Assembly (NCBI RefSeq): GCF_023023025.1
Contig: NZ_CP095481.1
Span: 8,631,001 to 8,695,000, forward strand
Direction: 5' to 3'
Length of the DNA stretch: 64,000 nucleotides
Source: Amycolatopsis sp. WQ 127309
GTDB taxonomy: Bacteria > Actinomycetota > Actinomycetes > Mycobacteriales > Pseudonocardiaceae
Shown: piece by piece, positions 8,896 to 21,300 of the stretch
How the letters are laid out: each line of letters begins with the position of its first letter
Numbering within the stretch: position 1 is the first letter of the stretch
Made by a program: the position numbers and the translations under genes
The notes under the pieces: generated by a model
The model's input: the letters and a program-made list of their open reading frames with translations, nothing else
Databases searched by the model: none
Told to the model about the DNA's origin: nothing

Positions 8896-9306
8896 TCACT
8901 TCCGACCGGACAGCTGGGCTTCCGCGCCAGGGACCGGCTCGGCCGGGTCGTGTCCCAGGTGGACCTGCCGGTTGCCGGCGTCGACGTGCACCACCCGCGG
9001 CCGGTGCCCGGCGCGCTCGGTCTCGTGGACCTGGGCGTAGGTGATGATGATGACCAGGTCACCCGGGTGCACCAGGTGCGCGGCCGCGCCGTTGATCCCG
9101 ATCACGCCGGTGCCGGGCTCGCCGGTGATCGCGTAGGTCTCCAGGCGGGCGCCGTTGGTGATGTCGACGATCTGGACCTGCTCGCCTTCGACGATGTCCG
9201 CGGCGGCCATCAGGTCCGCGTCGATGGTCAGGGAGCCGACGTAGTGCAGGTCGGCCTGGGTCACCGTGGCGCGGTGGATCTTGGCGTTCATCAGGGTGCG
9301 GTGCAT
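8896..9306 (-). CDS. panD: Aspartate 1-decarboxylase (pyruvoyl enzyme), NRPS-associated
   Basis: A 136-residue aspartate alpha-decarboxylase, which makes beta-alanine from L-aspartate. The self-cleavage site Gly-Ser is at residues 24-25 (HYVGSLTID), and the active-site motif [19 protein letters not shown] (about 70-88) is intact. The start overlaps the last 16 bases of the NRPS gene, so the two are translationally coupled. This placement, and a beta-alanine-type specificity code in NRPS module 4, argue that it feeds the siderophore assembly line rather than only pantothenate synthesis. That link is inference. A separate housekeeping panD elsewhere in the genome would be expected but cannot be seen here. 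Confidence 0.9.
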   Translation of the reverse strand: MHRTLMNAKIHRATVTQADLHYVGSLTIDADLMAAADIVEGEQVQIVDITNGARLETYAITGEPGTGVIGINGAAAHLVHPGDLVIIITYAQVHETERAGHRPRVVHVDAGNRQVHLGHDPAEPVPGAEAQLSGRK

Positions 9307-12300
9307 CGGTTTCCTCGTGTTTCGGTCAGCAGGGCGGCTAGCCCGGCCACGGTGGGGGTGCGGAAGAACTCGGCGATCGGGAGCTCGGTCCCGGTCCGTT
9401 CGGTGATCCGGTTGCGCAGGACCACCAGCAGCATCGAATGGCCGCCGAGGGCGAACAGGTCGTCGTCGGCACCGACCGTGCCGACGTCCAGGACCTCCGC
9501 GAACACCTCGCAGAGGGTCTTCTCCAACGGTGTCTCGGGAGCCCGGCCGCGCTGCTCGAACGCCGGCGCCGGCAGTGCGGCCTTGTCGAGCTTCCCGTTG
9601 GCGGTCACCGGAAACGCGTCGAGCGGCACGATCGCCGCGGGCACCATGTACGCCGGTAGCGAGCGGGCCACGAACTCCCGCAGCCGCGCCGGATCGGCGT
9701 GGCCCGGGGTGGTGTAGGCGACCAGCTGCTTCTCCCGGTCCTCGCGGACGATGACCAGGGCCTGGTCGACGTCGTCGTGCCGGGTCAGCGCCGTCTCGAT
9801 CTCGCCCGGCTCGATCCGGAAGCCTCGGACCTTCACCTGGTCGTCGGTGCGGCCGAGGTACTCGAGCTGGCCGTCCGGGCGCCAGCGCACCAGGTCGCCG
9901 GTGCGGTACATCCGCTCCCCCGGTGGCCCGAACGGGTCCGCGACGAACCGGTCCGCGGTGAGCGCGGGCCGGTCGTGGTAGCCGCGGGCGAGCCCGGCGC
10001 CGGCCAGGTACAGCTCGCCGGGCACGCCGGCCGGGACCGGGGTGAGCCCGCCGTCGAGGACGTAGGCCCGGGCGTTGTGCACCGGACGGCCGACCACCGG
10101 CCGCTCGCTGTCCGCGACCCGGCCGACCAGGGCGTCCACGGTGGCTTCCGTCGGGCCGTACAGGTTGTAGGCCTCGGTGCCCGGGAACGACCGCAGCTCC
10201 TCCCACAGCGACTGGGAAACGGCTTCACCACCGACGCCGACGACGCCCAGGGCGCACGAACCGTCCTCGACCACCCCGGCCGCCGCGAGCTGCGCGAAGT
10301 GCGACGGCGTCAGCTCGAGGAAGTCGAGCCCGCGCTCGCGCACCACTGCGGCGAGCCGGTCCGGGTCGCGGCGGGTGTCGTCGTCGACGACGTGCACCTC
10401 GTGGCCGTCCAGCATCCACAGCTGCGGCTGCCAGGACGCGTCGAAGAAGAACGCCCACGCGTGCCCGACCCGCAACCGCCGTCCGCCCGCCGCGGCGACC
10501 GCCGGGCGGTAGAGCGTCTCGCGGTGGCTGTGGAACAGGTTCACCAGCCCGGAGTGCGGGATGACGACGCCCTTGGGCTTGCCGGTCGAGCCGGAGGTGT
10601 AGAGCACGTACGCCGGGTTCGCCGGTGCCGGCGGGATCAGCTGAGCCGCACTGTCCACAGTGTCCTCAAGCAAGTCCTCGACGAACAACGCCCCCGGCAC
10701 CGGCGCGGCCAGCGCACGGCTGGTCAGGACCAGCGCCGCACCCGAGTCGGCGAGGACTGCCGCGATCCGGTCCGCCGGCTGGTCCGGGTCCACCGGCAGG
10801 TACGCCGCGCCCGACTTGAACACGCCGAAGATCGCCTCGACGACCGCCGCCGAGCGCGGCAGCACCAGGGCCACCACCCGCTCGGGCCCGGCGCCGTGCG
10901 CCGTCAGCCAGCGAGCCAGCCGGTCGGTCCGCGCGGCGAACTCCGCGAAGGTGCTGCTCGACCGCGCGTCGCTCAGCGCGGTCGCGTCCGGGGTCGCCGC
11001 CACCTGCGCGGCCAGCCGGTCGACGACCGTCGGCGCCGCCGTGGTCACCGGCGCGCCGGTGCCCCACTCGCCGAGGATCCGTTGCCGCTCAAGCGGTTCC
11101 AGGACGTCGATGCGGCTCAGCGGCCGGTCCGGGTCGGCGACGACGGCGCTCATCAGCCGCACCAGGCGCTCGGTGAGCGTCCGGGCGGTCGGCTCGTCGA
11201 ACAGGTCGAGGCTGAACTCGAGGTCACCCTCGATGCCGTCGGGCGTCTCGACCAGGTCGAAGGACAGGTCGAACTTCGCCTGTCGCAGCCCGGTGTCGCG
11301 GTAGGCCGCGTCGAGCCCGAGCAGCTTTTCCGGCTCGGAACCCGAATGGTAGACCGCGAGCATGACCTGGAACAGCGGGTGCCGGGCCAGGGACCGGGCC
11401 GGGTTGAGCAGCTCGACGAGGTGCTCGAACGGCAGGTCCTGGTGGGCGTACGCGGCCAGGTCGGCCTCGCGGACCCGGGCGAGCAGCTCGCGGAACGTCG
11501 GGTCGCCCTCGGTGTCCGTGCGCAGCACGAGCGTGTTGACGAAGAACCCGGCCAGGTCCTCCAGGGCGTGGTCCATCCGGCCGGCCACCGGGGTGCCGAG
11601 CGGGATGTCGGTGCCCGCGCCGAGCCGGGTCAGCAACGCGGCCAGCGCCGCCTGCAGGACCATGAACGTGCTGGTGTCGCTGCCGCGGGCGAGGTCGCGC
11701 AGGCCGCGGTGCACCTCGCCGGACACGGTGAACGGCACCGCCGCGCCGCGGTTGGTCGAGCGCGCCGGGCGGGGCCGGTCCGCCGGGAGGGCCAGCTCGT
11801 CCGGGATGCCGGCAAGGGTGTCGCGCCAGAACGCCGCTTGCCGGCCGAGCAGGCTGTCCGGGTCGTCGGCGCGGCCGAACATCTCCCGCTGCCACAGCGT
11901 GTAGTCGGCGTACTGCACCGGCAACGGCGTCCACTGTGGACGCTCACCGCGCCGGCGGGCGGCGTAGGCGGTGTCGAGGTCGCGCTTCAGCGGCGGGAGT
12001 GACCAGCCGTCGCCCGCGATGTGGTGCACCAGCAGCACGAACACGTGCCGCTCCGGGCCGGCGGAAACGAGCGTGGCCCGCACCGGGATCTCGGCGTCGA
12101 GGGTGAAGCAGTACGACGCCGCCGCGACGACGCGTTCGTCGAGGTCGCCTGCCGTTTCCGTGACCAGCACCGGCCGAGCGCGGTCGTCGCCGACGGCGAG
12201 GACGACCTGGCTGGGCGTGCCGTGGTCCTCGACCAGGATCGTCCGGAGGACTTCATGCCGGGCGACGACGTCGCCGAGGGCCGCCCGCAGCGCGTCGGCG

Positions 12301-15300
12301 TCGACCGGACCGGTCAGCTCCCACGCCCACGGGATGTTGTACGTCGCGGACAGGCCGTCCAGGCGGTCGAGGAACCACAGACGCTGCTGGGCGAACGACA
12401 GCGGCAGCACCTCGGGCCGGTCCGCCGGGATCAGCGCGGGACGGCTCTGCCGGCCGGGGTCGAGGAGCTGAGCCAGGCGGGCCGGGGTCGGCGCGTCGAA
12501 CACCGCCCGGATCGGGACCTCGACGCCCAGCAGCGCACGGATCCGGCTGACCAGCCGTGTCGCCAGCAGGGAGTGGCCGCCGAGGGTGAAGAACCCGTCG
12601 TCCGGGCCGACGGCCGGGACGCCGAGGACGTCGGCGAAGAGATCGCCCAGCGCCTGCTCGGCCGGGGTCCGCGCGACCCGGCCCGAGGTCCGGACCTCGG
12701 GGTCGGGCAGCGCGGCACGGTCGAGCTTGCCGTTGGCGTTCACGGGCAGCTCCGGCAGCACGACGATCGCCGACGGCACCAGGTACTCCGGCAGCCGCGC
12801 GGTCAACGATGCGCGCAGCGCGGCCGGGTCACCGGCCGGTGCGACATAGGCGATCAACCGGTTCTCACGCGCGATCACGACCGCGCGAGCGACCGACGGG
12901 TCGGCCGTCAGCACGGCTTCGACCTCACCCGGTTCGACGCGGAAGCCGCGGATCTTGATCTGCTGGTCGGCGCGGCCGAGGAACTCCAGCGCGCCGTCCG
13001 GACGGCGCCGGACCAGGTCGCCGGTGCGGTACATCCGCTCCCCCGGCTCGAACGGCGAAGCCACGAACCGCTCGGCGGTGAGCGCCGGCCGGCCGAGGTA
13101 GCCCCGGGCGAGCCCGGCCCCGGCCAGGTACAGCTCGCCCCGCACGCCCGGCGGCACCGGGCGCAGCGCGGCGTCGAGGACGTACGCGCGGGTGTTCGCG
13201 ACGGGCCGTCCGATCGCCACGGGCCCGCAGACCTGCGCCAGGCTGTCCCCCGCGACTTCCGAGCAGCCGTACAGGTTCACCAGCTTCGCCGACGGCCACC
13301 GCCGGGCCACCTTCTCGGCCAGCGCCGCGGAAAGCGGCTCACCACTGGTGATCCACGTCGTCACCGAGTCGACTGCGGTGTCTTCCACGTCTTCCACGAA
13401 GGTGTCGAGCAGGCTGGGCACGACGGTCAGCACCTGGGCGCCGCTGCTGCGCACCAGGTCGGCGAGGGCGTGCGGGTCGGTGGCCGTCGCGTCGTCGGCG
13501 AGGACCACCGGGTCGCCCGCGACGAGCCCGCCGAGCAGCTCGGTCGATCCGTCGATGAACGTCAACGCGCTCTTGGCCACGCGCACGCCCGGAGCGAGAT
13601 CCCGGCCCCAGTGCAGCCGGTTGGCCAGCGCCAGCTGGGTGCCCGCGACCGCCTTCGGCCGGCCGGTCGAGCCGGACGTGAAGATCACGTACGCCGGGTT
13701 CTCCGGGCTGATCTCCGGCCACGCGGCCGGTTCCGCCGCAGTCTCGTCGGGCCGCACCAGGCGATCGCCGAAGCTTTCGTGCGCGACGACCAGGTGCGGC
13801 GCGGCGTCGGTGAGCATCAGGTCGACGCGTTCGGCCGGGTGGTTCAGGTCCAGCGGGAGGTAGGCGGCACCGGTCTTGAGCACCGCGACGAGCGCGGTCA
13901 CCAGCTCGACCGACCGCGGCAGCGCCACCGCGACCACCTTCTCCGGGCCCGCGCCCCGAGCGAGGAGCGCGCGAGCCAGCGTCGTCGCCCGACCGTCCAG
14001 TTCCGCGTACGTCAAGCGGTCCGGGCCGAACACCAGCGCCGTGGCGTCCGGGGTGCGAGCCACCTGCGCGGCGAACAGCTCCGCGACCGTCTCCGCGGGC
14101 AGCGGAGTCGCGGGATCGGCAGCGAGCTGCTCGTGCTCGGCGTCGGTGAGGAGGTCGACCGCGCCGATCCGGGTGTCCGGGTCGGCGACGGCCGCGCACA
14201 GCAACGCGCGGAGCCGCCCCAGGATCGCTTCGACGCTCGCGCGGTCGAAGACGTCGCTGTTGTACTCGGCGGTGCCGCGGATGCCGGTCCGGTTGCCGGG
14301 CCGCTCGCCGACGAAGAGCGTCAGGTCGGCGCGAGCGGTGCCGGTGCGGACCGGCTCCTCCTCGACGGTCAGGCCCGGCAGGCCGAGGTCGGCGACGGCG
14401 TTGTTCTGCCAGGCCAGCATCGTCTGGAACAGCGGCGCGTACGCCAGCGAACGGACCGGGTTGAGCGCCTCCACCAGGCGTTCGAACGGGACGTCCTGGT
14501 GCGCGTACGCGTCCAAGCTGCGGTCGCGCACCCGGGCGACCAGATCGCGAAACGACGGGTCGCCGTCGGTGCCGACGCGCAGGACCAGGGTGTTGACGAA
14601 GAACCCGACGAGGTCGTCGAGGGCCTGGTCGGTGCGCCCGGCGATGGACGTGCCGATCGGGACGTCGGTGCCCGCGCCGAGCCGGGTCAGGACGGCGGTG
14701 AGGCCGGCGTGCACGACCATGAACACGCTGGCGCCGCACGAACGGGCGAGCTCGACGAGTCCACCGTGGAGGTCGGCGTCCCAGCCGAACGAGAACTGTT
14801 CGCCCTGGTAGGACGTTTCCGCCGGGTGCGGCCGGTCGGTCGGCAGCTCGATGCGTTCCGGCAGGTCCGCGAGGGTCTCGCGCCAGTAGGCCAGCTGCGG
14901 TTCGATGACCTGCTCGCCGAGGACGTCGCGCTGCCACAGCGTGTAGTCCGCGTACTGCACCGGCAACGGCGTCTGCTCGGGACGTTCGCCGGCGCGGCGG
15001 GCGGTGTAGGCCGTGGCGAGGTCGCGCCACAGCGGCGCGGTCGACCAGCCGTCCGAGGCGATGTGGTGGAACACCAGCGCCAGGACGTGTTCACGGGCGC
15101 CCAGGCGCAGCAGCTCCGCGCGCAACGGGACTTCCGACTCCAGCTCGAACACCGTGCGGGCCACGTCGGACACCGCGTCGGCGAGCGTCGCCTCGGTGAC
15201 GTCGCGGGTGTGCAGCGGGATCTCGACGTCGTCGAGGATCAGCTGGCGGGCTTCGCCGTCGATCTCCGGGAAGACGGTCCGCAGGGCTTCGTGCCGCTCG

Positions 15301-18300
15301 ACGACGTCGGACAGCGCGGCCCGCAGTGCGGTGACGTCGAGGTCGCCGGTGAGGCGGACCGCGGTCGGCATGTTGTACGTCGCCGACGGGCCTTCCAGCC
15401 GGTGCAGGAACCACAGCCGCTGCTGGGCGAACGACAGCGGCAACGCGTCGGGCCGCGGGTCGGCGCGCACGAGGGCGGGCCGGGCGACCGACGAGTCCAG
15501 TGTGGACAGCAGCGCGGCGAGCCCGGCCACGGTCGGCGTCTCGAACACCGACCGCACCTGCAGCTCGACGCCGAACACCGCGCGCAGCCGCGCGACCAGG
15601 CGCGTCGCCATCAGCGAATGGCCGCCGAGGGCGAAGAAGTCGTCGTCGACGCCGATCGACGCAGCGTCGAGGACTTCGGCGAAGAGGCCGCAGAGGACTT
15701 CTTCGGCCGGGGTGCGCGGGGCGCGTCCGGTCGTGGCTTCCTGCTTGTCCGGGCTCGGCAGGGCACGGCGGTCGAGCTTGCCGGAGGCGAGCAGCGGCAG
15801 CCGGTCCAGCACGACGAACGCCGAGGGCACCATGTACTGCGGCAGCCGGTCGCGGACGTGCGCCCGCAACGCCGTCACCAGCGCACTCGTGTCGCGCCGG
15901 CCCGCCGGGTGGTTGCCCAGGGTGCCGAGCGCGGCCCGCACCGAGCGGGCGCGGTGGATCCGGACCGGGTCGCCGGTGGTGAACACGACCTCCAGCGCGC
16001 CCTCCTGCGCCGTGACCGTCGAGTACACCCGGTAGCCCAGGCGCGAGCCCAGTTCCTGCAACGTCTCGGGGTCCACTCCGGACGGCTCACCGTCCAAAGC
16101 GGACAACGCCGCGTCCGCGTCGCCTGCGGCCAGCGCGGCGACGGCAGCCAGTTCGCCGGACAGGCGCGCGTTCGGCACGCCGGTGACGCGCAGCCGCGCG
16201 GGGTGCTCGGCCAGCAGCCGCTCCAGCTCGGCGACGGACTCGAACGTGACGACCTGCTCGTCGACCGGAGCCGGCTTCGGCGCCTTCCGCAGGACGACGT
16301 CGTAGCGGTGCCGGGTCAGCTCGTTGTGCGCGTGGCCGCGCTTGAACCACAGGTCGACGTCGTCGAAGCCGGCCAGCTCGCGGGCCACCGCGGTGAAGAA
16401 GTCGGGGTCGAGGACGAGTTCGCCGTCACGAGCGACGGCCTGGTCGACCGCGGCGGCACTCCGGCGGCCGTGCCGCAGCTCGGTCGCCGTGCGGAACGCC
16501 CGCAGCGAGCGCAGGTTCCGGATGTCGCCGAGGAAGAGCACGCCGCCGGGCCGGACGCGCGCGGCGGCGGTCCGGATGACCTCGGCGAGGTAGTCGACGC
16601 TCGGGAAGTACTGCGCGACGGAGTTGACGATCACGGTGTCGAACGGCTCGTCCGGCAGCTCGCCGAGGTCGTGCGCGGGCCGGGCCGCGACGTGCACCTT
16701 GCCCGCCAGGTCGGGGCGTCCGGCCAGCTCGCGGCGCAGGTTGGCGATCGCCTTCTCGGACAGGTCGACGCCCCAGTACGCCTCGGCGTCCGGCGCGATC
16801 CGGGACAGGATGAGCCCGGACCCGACGCCGATCTCGAGGACCCGCTTCGGCCGCAGCGCCTGGATGCGCTCGATCGTCGCCGCGTGCCACTCGCGCATCT
16901 CGCCGAGGGGGATCTCCGAGCCGTCGTAGCTGGAGTTCCACCCCGTGAAGTTCTCCTCGAAACCACCGGACGCGGCGTCGTCGAAGACGTTCTCGTGCAG
17001 TTCACGCCACTCGCCGACGTGGTCCAGCTCCGCTTCTTCGTCGCGGCTCGCGGCCGGGACGGCGTAGGCGATGAGCCGCCCGTCCTGGGCGAGCACGACG
17101 GACTGCGCGACGGCCGGGTGCTCGGTGATGACGGCTTCGATCTCGCCCGGTTCGATGCGGTAGCCGCGGATCTTGACCTGGTCGTCGGCCCGGCCCAGGA
17201 AGACGAGACGGCCGTCCGGCAGCCATTTCACCAGGTCACCGGTGCGGTAGAGCCGTCCGCCGGACCCGAACGGGTCGGCGACGAACCGCTCCGACGTCAG
17301 CCCGGCCCGCCCGAGGTAGCCACGGGCCAGGCCGGAGCCGGCGAGGTACAGCTCCCCCACCACGCCCGGCGGGACCGGCCGCAGTCCGGCGTCGAGGACG
17401 TACGCGCGGGTCCCGGGGTCGGGGATGCCGATGGGCACGACGGTCGCGTCGGCGAGTTCGACCGGGTCGCTCTCGCCGAGCGTCGAGTTCGTGGTCGCCT
17501 CCGTCGGGCCGTAGGCGTTGAACATCCGCCGTCCCGGCGCCCAGCGCCGGATCAGCTCCGGCGACACGCGCTCGGTGCCCGCGAGCAGGACGCTGTCACG
17601 CGGCAGGTCGCAGTCCGCCGGCATCGCGTCGAGCAGCGCGGGCGGGAGGATCATGAAGTCCGCGCCGTGCTCGTGGGCGTATTCGGTCAGCGCGGGCCCG
17701 GCGACCCGGCGCTCGGCCGGGACCACGATCAGCCGGCCGCCGGAGAGCAGGCCGAGGCAGAGGTCCCAGAACGCGACGTCGAAGCTCGGCGACGCGAACT
17801 GCAGGACGCGGCTGTGCGGCCCGATCCCGAACCGCTCCTTCTGGGTCGCGACGAGCTTCGCGACGCCGGAGTGCTGCAGCACCACGCCCTTGGGACGGCC
17901 GGACGAGCCGGACGTGTAGATCACGTACGCCGCGTTCTCCGGCTTGACCGGCACGGCCGGGTCCACTGTGGACATCGTGGGCAGGTCTTCCAAGAGCACG
18001 CGCGGCACGTCGGCGGGCAGCTTGCCGTCGATCTCCCGCGTGGTCACCACGCACACCGGCTTGGCGTCGGAGACCATGAACGCGATCCGGTCGCCCGGGT
18101 AGTCGACGTCGACCGGCAGGTAGGCGGCGCCGGCCTTGAGCACGGCCAGCTCGGCGACGATCATCTCGACCGACCGTGGCACGGCCAGCGCGACGACCTT
18201 CTCGAGCCCGGCCCCGCGCTCGATCAGCAGGTGGGCGAGCTGGTTGGCTCGCGCGTCGAGTTCGGCGTAGGTCAGCTCGACGTCCTCGAAGACGAGCGCC

Positions 18301-21300
18301 ACGGCGTCCGGAGCCTCGTCTACACGCTGGGCGAAGAGACCGGGGAACGTCTCCGTTCCCGCCGGTTCAAGGGACCCGGCCCAGCGGGTCAGCACCAGAT
18401 CGCGTTCGTCACCTTCGAGGAGGTCCAGGGCGCCGACCGCGCGGTCGGGCTCGGCCAGGGCCGCGCGCAGGAGGACTTCGAGACGGCGCAGGATCGCGTC
18501 GGCACCCGGGTGGTCGAAGACGTCGGCGTTGAACTCCAGGACGCCGTCGATCCCGGCTTCGCGCTCGGTCAGCGAAATCGAGAGGTCGAACTTCGACGTC
18601 CCGGTGGTCACCGGGATCTCGGTGACGGTCAGCCCGGGCAGGGTGACTTCGGCGCGGGTGTTGTTCTGCCCGGCGATCATCACCTGGAACAGCGGGTGGT
18701 ACGACAGCGACCGCGCCGGGTTGAGGATCTCGACCAGGCGCTCGAACGGGACGTCCTGGTGAGCGTACGCGTCGAGGTTGCGCTCGCGGACGCGGCCGAC
18801 CAGGTCGCGGAACGTCGGCTCGCCCGCGGTGTCGACGCGCAGCACCAGCGTGTTGACGAAGAACCCCACGAGGTCGTCGAGGGCCTGGTCGGTGCGCCCG
18901 GCGATGGGTGAGCCGATCGGGACGTCCGGGCCCGCGCCCAGCCGTGTCAGCAACGCGGCGAGGGCCGCGTGCACGACCATGAACACGCTGGCGCCGCACT
19001 CGCGGGCCACAGTGGACAGTCCGGTGTGGAGGTCGGCGTCCCAGGTGAAGGTGTGCAGTTCACCGCGGAAGGTCGCGGTGGACGGGTGCGGCCGGTCGAG
19101 GGGCAGCTCGATGCGGTCGGGCAGGCCGTCGAGGGCCTCGCGCCAGTAGTCGAGCTGGGCGGTGAGGACGCTGTCCGGGTCGTCCTCGCGGCCGAGCAGG
19201 TTCTGTTGCCACAGCGTGTAGTCCGCGTACTGCACCGGCAGCGGCGTCCATTGGGGACGCCCGCCGGCGCGGCGGGCGGTGTAGGCCGTGGCGAGGTCAC
19301 GCCACAGGGGGGCCATCGACCAGCCGTCGGAGGCGATGTGGTGGAACACGAGCGCGAGCACGTGCTCGCCTTCGGCCAGGCGCAGCAGTTCCGCGCGCAT
19401 CGGCGCGTGCTGTTCGAGGTCGAACGAGCCCCGGACGAGGCCGGTCAGGGCGCTGTCGAGGTCGGTGACCTGACGGACCGGCAGGTCGACCGCGGACGGC
19501 GGGAGGATGTCCTGGTAGGGCACGCCGTCATGCTGCGGGAAGCGGGTCCGCAGCGCCTCGTGGCGCTCGACCACGTCGGACAGTGCCTCCCGCAGAGCGT
19601 CGACGTCCAGGTCGCCGTCGAGGCGCATGATCAGCGGCACGTTGTAGGTGGCCGACGGGCCTTCGAGGTGGTGCAGGAACCACAGCCGCTGCTGGGCACC
19701 CGACAGCGGCACCAGGGCCGGCCGCTGCACCGGGACCAGCGGTGGCCGGGCGGGTCCGCTGCCGGCGGAGATCAGCTCGGCCAGGCCCGCGGCGGTCGGC
19801 GTCTCGAACACCGACCGGACTTCCAGTTCGGCGTTCAGGGTCGTGCGGATGCGCGCGATGAGCCGGGTGGCCAGCAGCGAGTGGCCGCCGAGGGTGAAGA
19901 AGCTGTCGTCCGGGCCGACGCGCGGCAGGCCGAGGACGTCGGCGAACAGCTCACACAGCTGTCGCTCGACGGGCGTGCGCGGCGCGCGGTCGGACGTCGG
20001 TGCGACCGGGTCGGGTGAGGGCAGGGCGCGGCGGTCGAGCTTGCCGTTGGCCGTCACCGGGAGCGCGTCGAGCACGACGATCGCCGACGGCACCATGTGC
20101 TCCGGCAGGCTCTCGGCGGCCAGCGCGCGGAGGTCGGCGGACAGCGTGCTGATCCGGCGGAAGCGGCCGGGGTTGCCGGTGTAGGCCAGCAGCGGTTCCG
20201 GTCCGGGCCGGAAGGCACCGGCGGCCGAGCCGGTCGTGAACACGACGTCGACCGAGCCGTCGCCTTCGGCCGACCAGGTGACGGCCGTGGTGTAGCCGTG
20301 GGCGTCACCCAGGTCGTACCAGTCCTGCGGGTTGACGCCGTCGATGGTGCGCCCGTTCGGCACGCCGTTGATCCGGACACCACCATCGAGCACGACCTCG
20401 TCCGCTGAGGACACATCGGTGCCCCAGGTCAGGACCTCAACCGTCGGCGCTTCGACGGGTGACGTGTGGAGGACGACGTCGTAGCGGAACTGGGTGAGTT
20501 CGTTGACCCCACGCCCACGCTTGACGCGGATGTCCGCCGTGACGCCCTCCAGCCCGGCGAAGAACTCCGGTGCGACAAGGAGTTCCTTCTCCCGCAACAA
20601 GGCCTGCTCGACGTCTCCCCCGCGCTGCCGGGCGACCTCGGTGTGGAACGCCCGGACCTGCCGCAGGTCGCGGACGTCGCCGACGAACACGGTCCCGCCC
20701 GGAGCGAGGAGGCTGACGGCCTTCTCCAGAACATCCAGGAGATACGTCCCGCTGGGGAAGTACTGGACGACCGAGTTGAGCACGATCGTGTCGAAGTAGC
20801 CGGAAGGCAGGCCGGAGACGTCGGCGGCGTCACCGGTGCGCAGCTCGACGTAGTCCGCGAGCGCGGGGTCGGCCGCGACCCGGTGACCGAGGGACGCGAT
20901 GACCTCGGCGGAGAAGTCCGTGCCCCAGTAGGACTCGCAGTGCGGGGCCAGCTCGGTGAGCAGCAGGCCGGTGCCGACGCCGAGTTCCAGCACGCGCCGC
21001 GGCCGCGTCTCGCGGATCCGCGTGACGATGGCGTCGCGCCACTCCCGCATCTCGTCCCGCGGGATCGGCTCGCCGGTGTAGCTGGAGTTCCAGCCTTCGA
21101 AGTCGTCGGTCGCGCCGGAGTACATCGAGTCGTACAGCTCGCGCCACTCGCCGACCTGCTCGGTCTCGTCCGTGGCCGACGCGGGGGTTTCGGCGGGCAC
21201 GACGTACCCGACCAGGCGGACGTCGCCCGGCCGGTCCTCGCGGGCGACGACGACGGCGTGGGCGACGTCGTCGTGCGCGGCGAGCGTCGCGGCGATCTCG

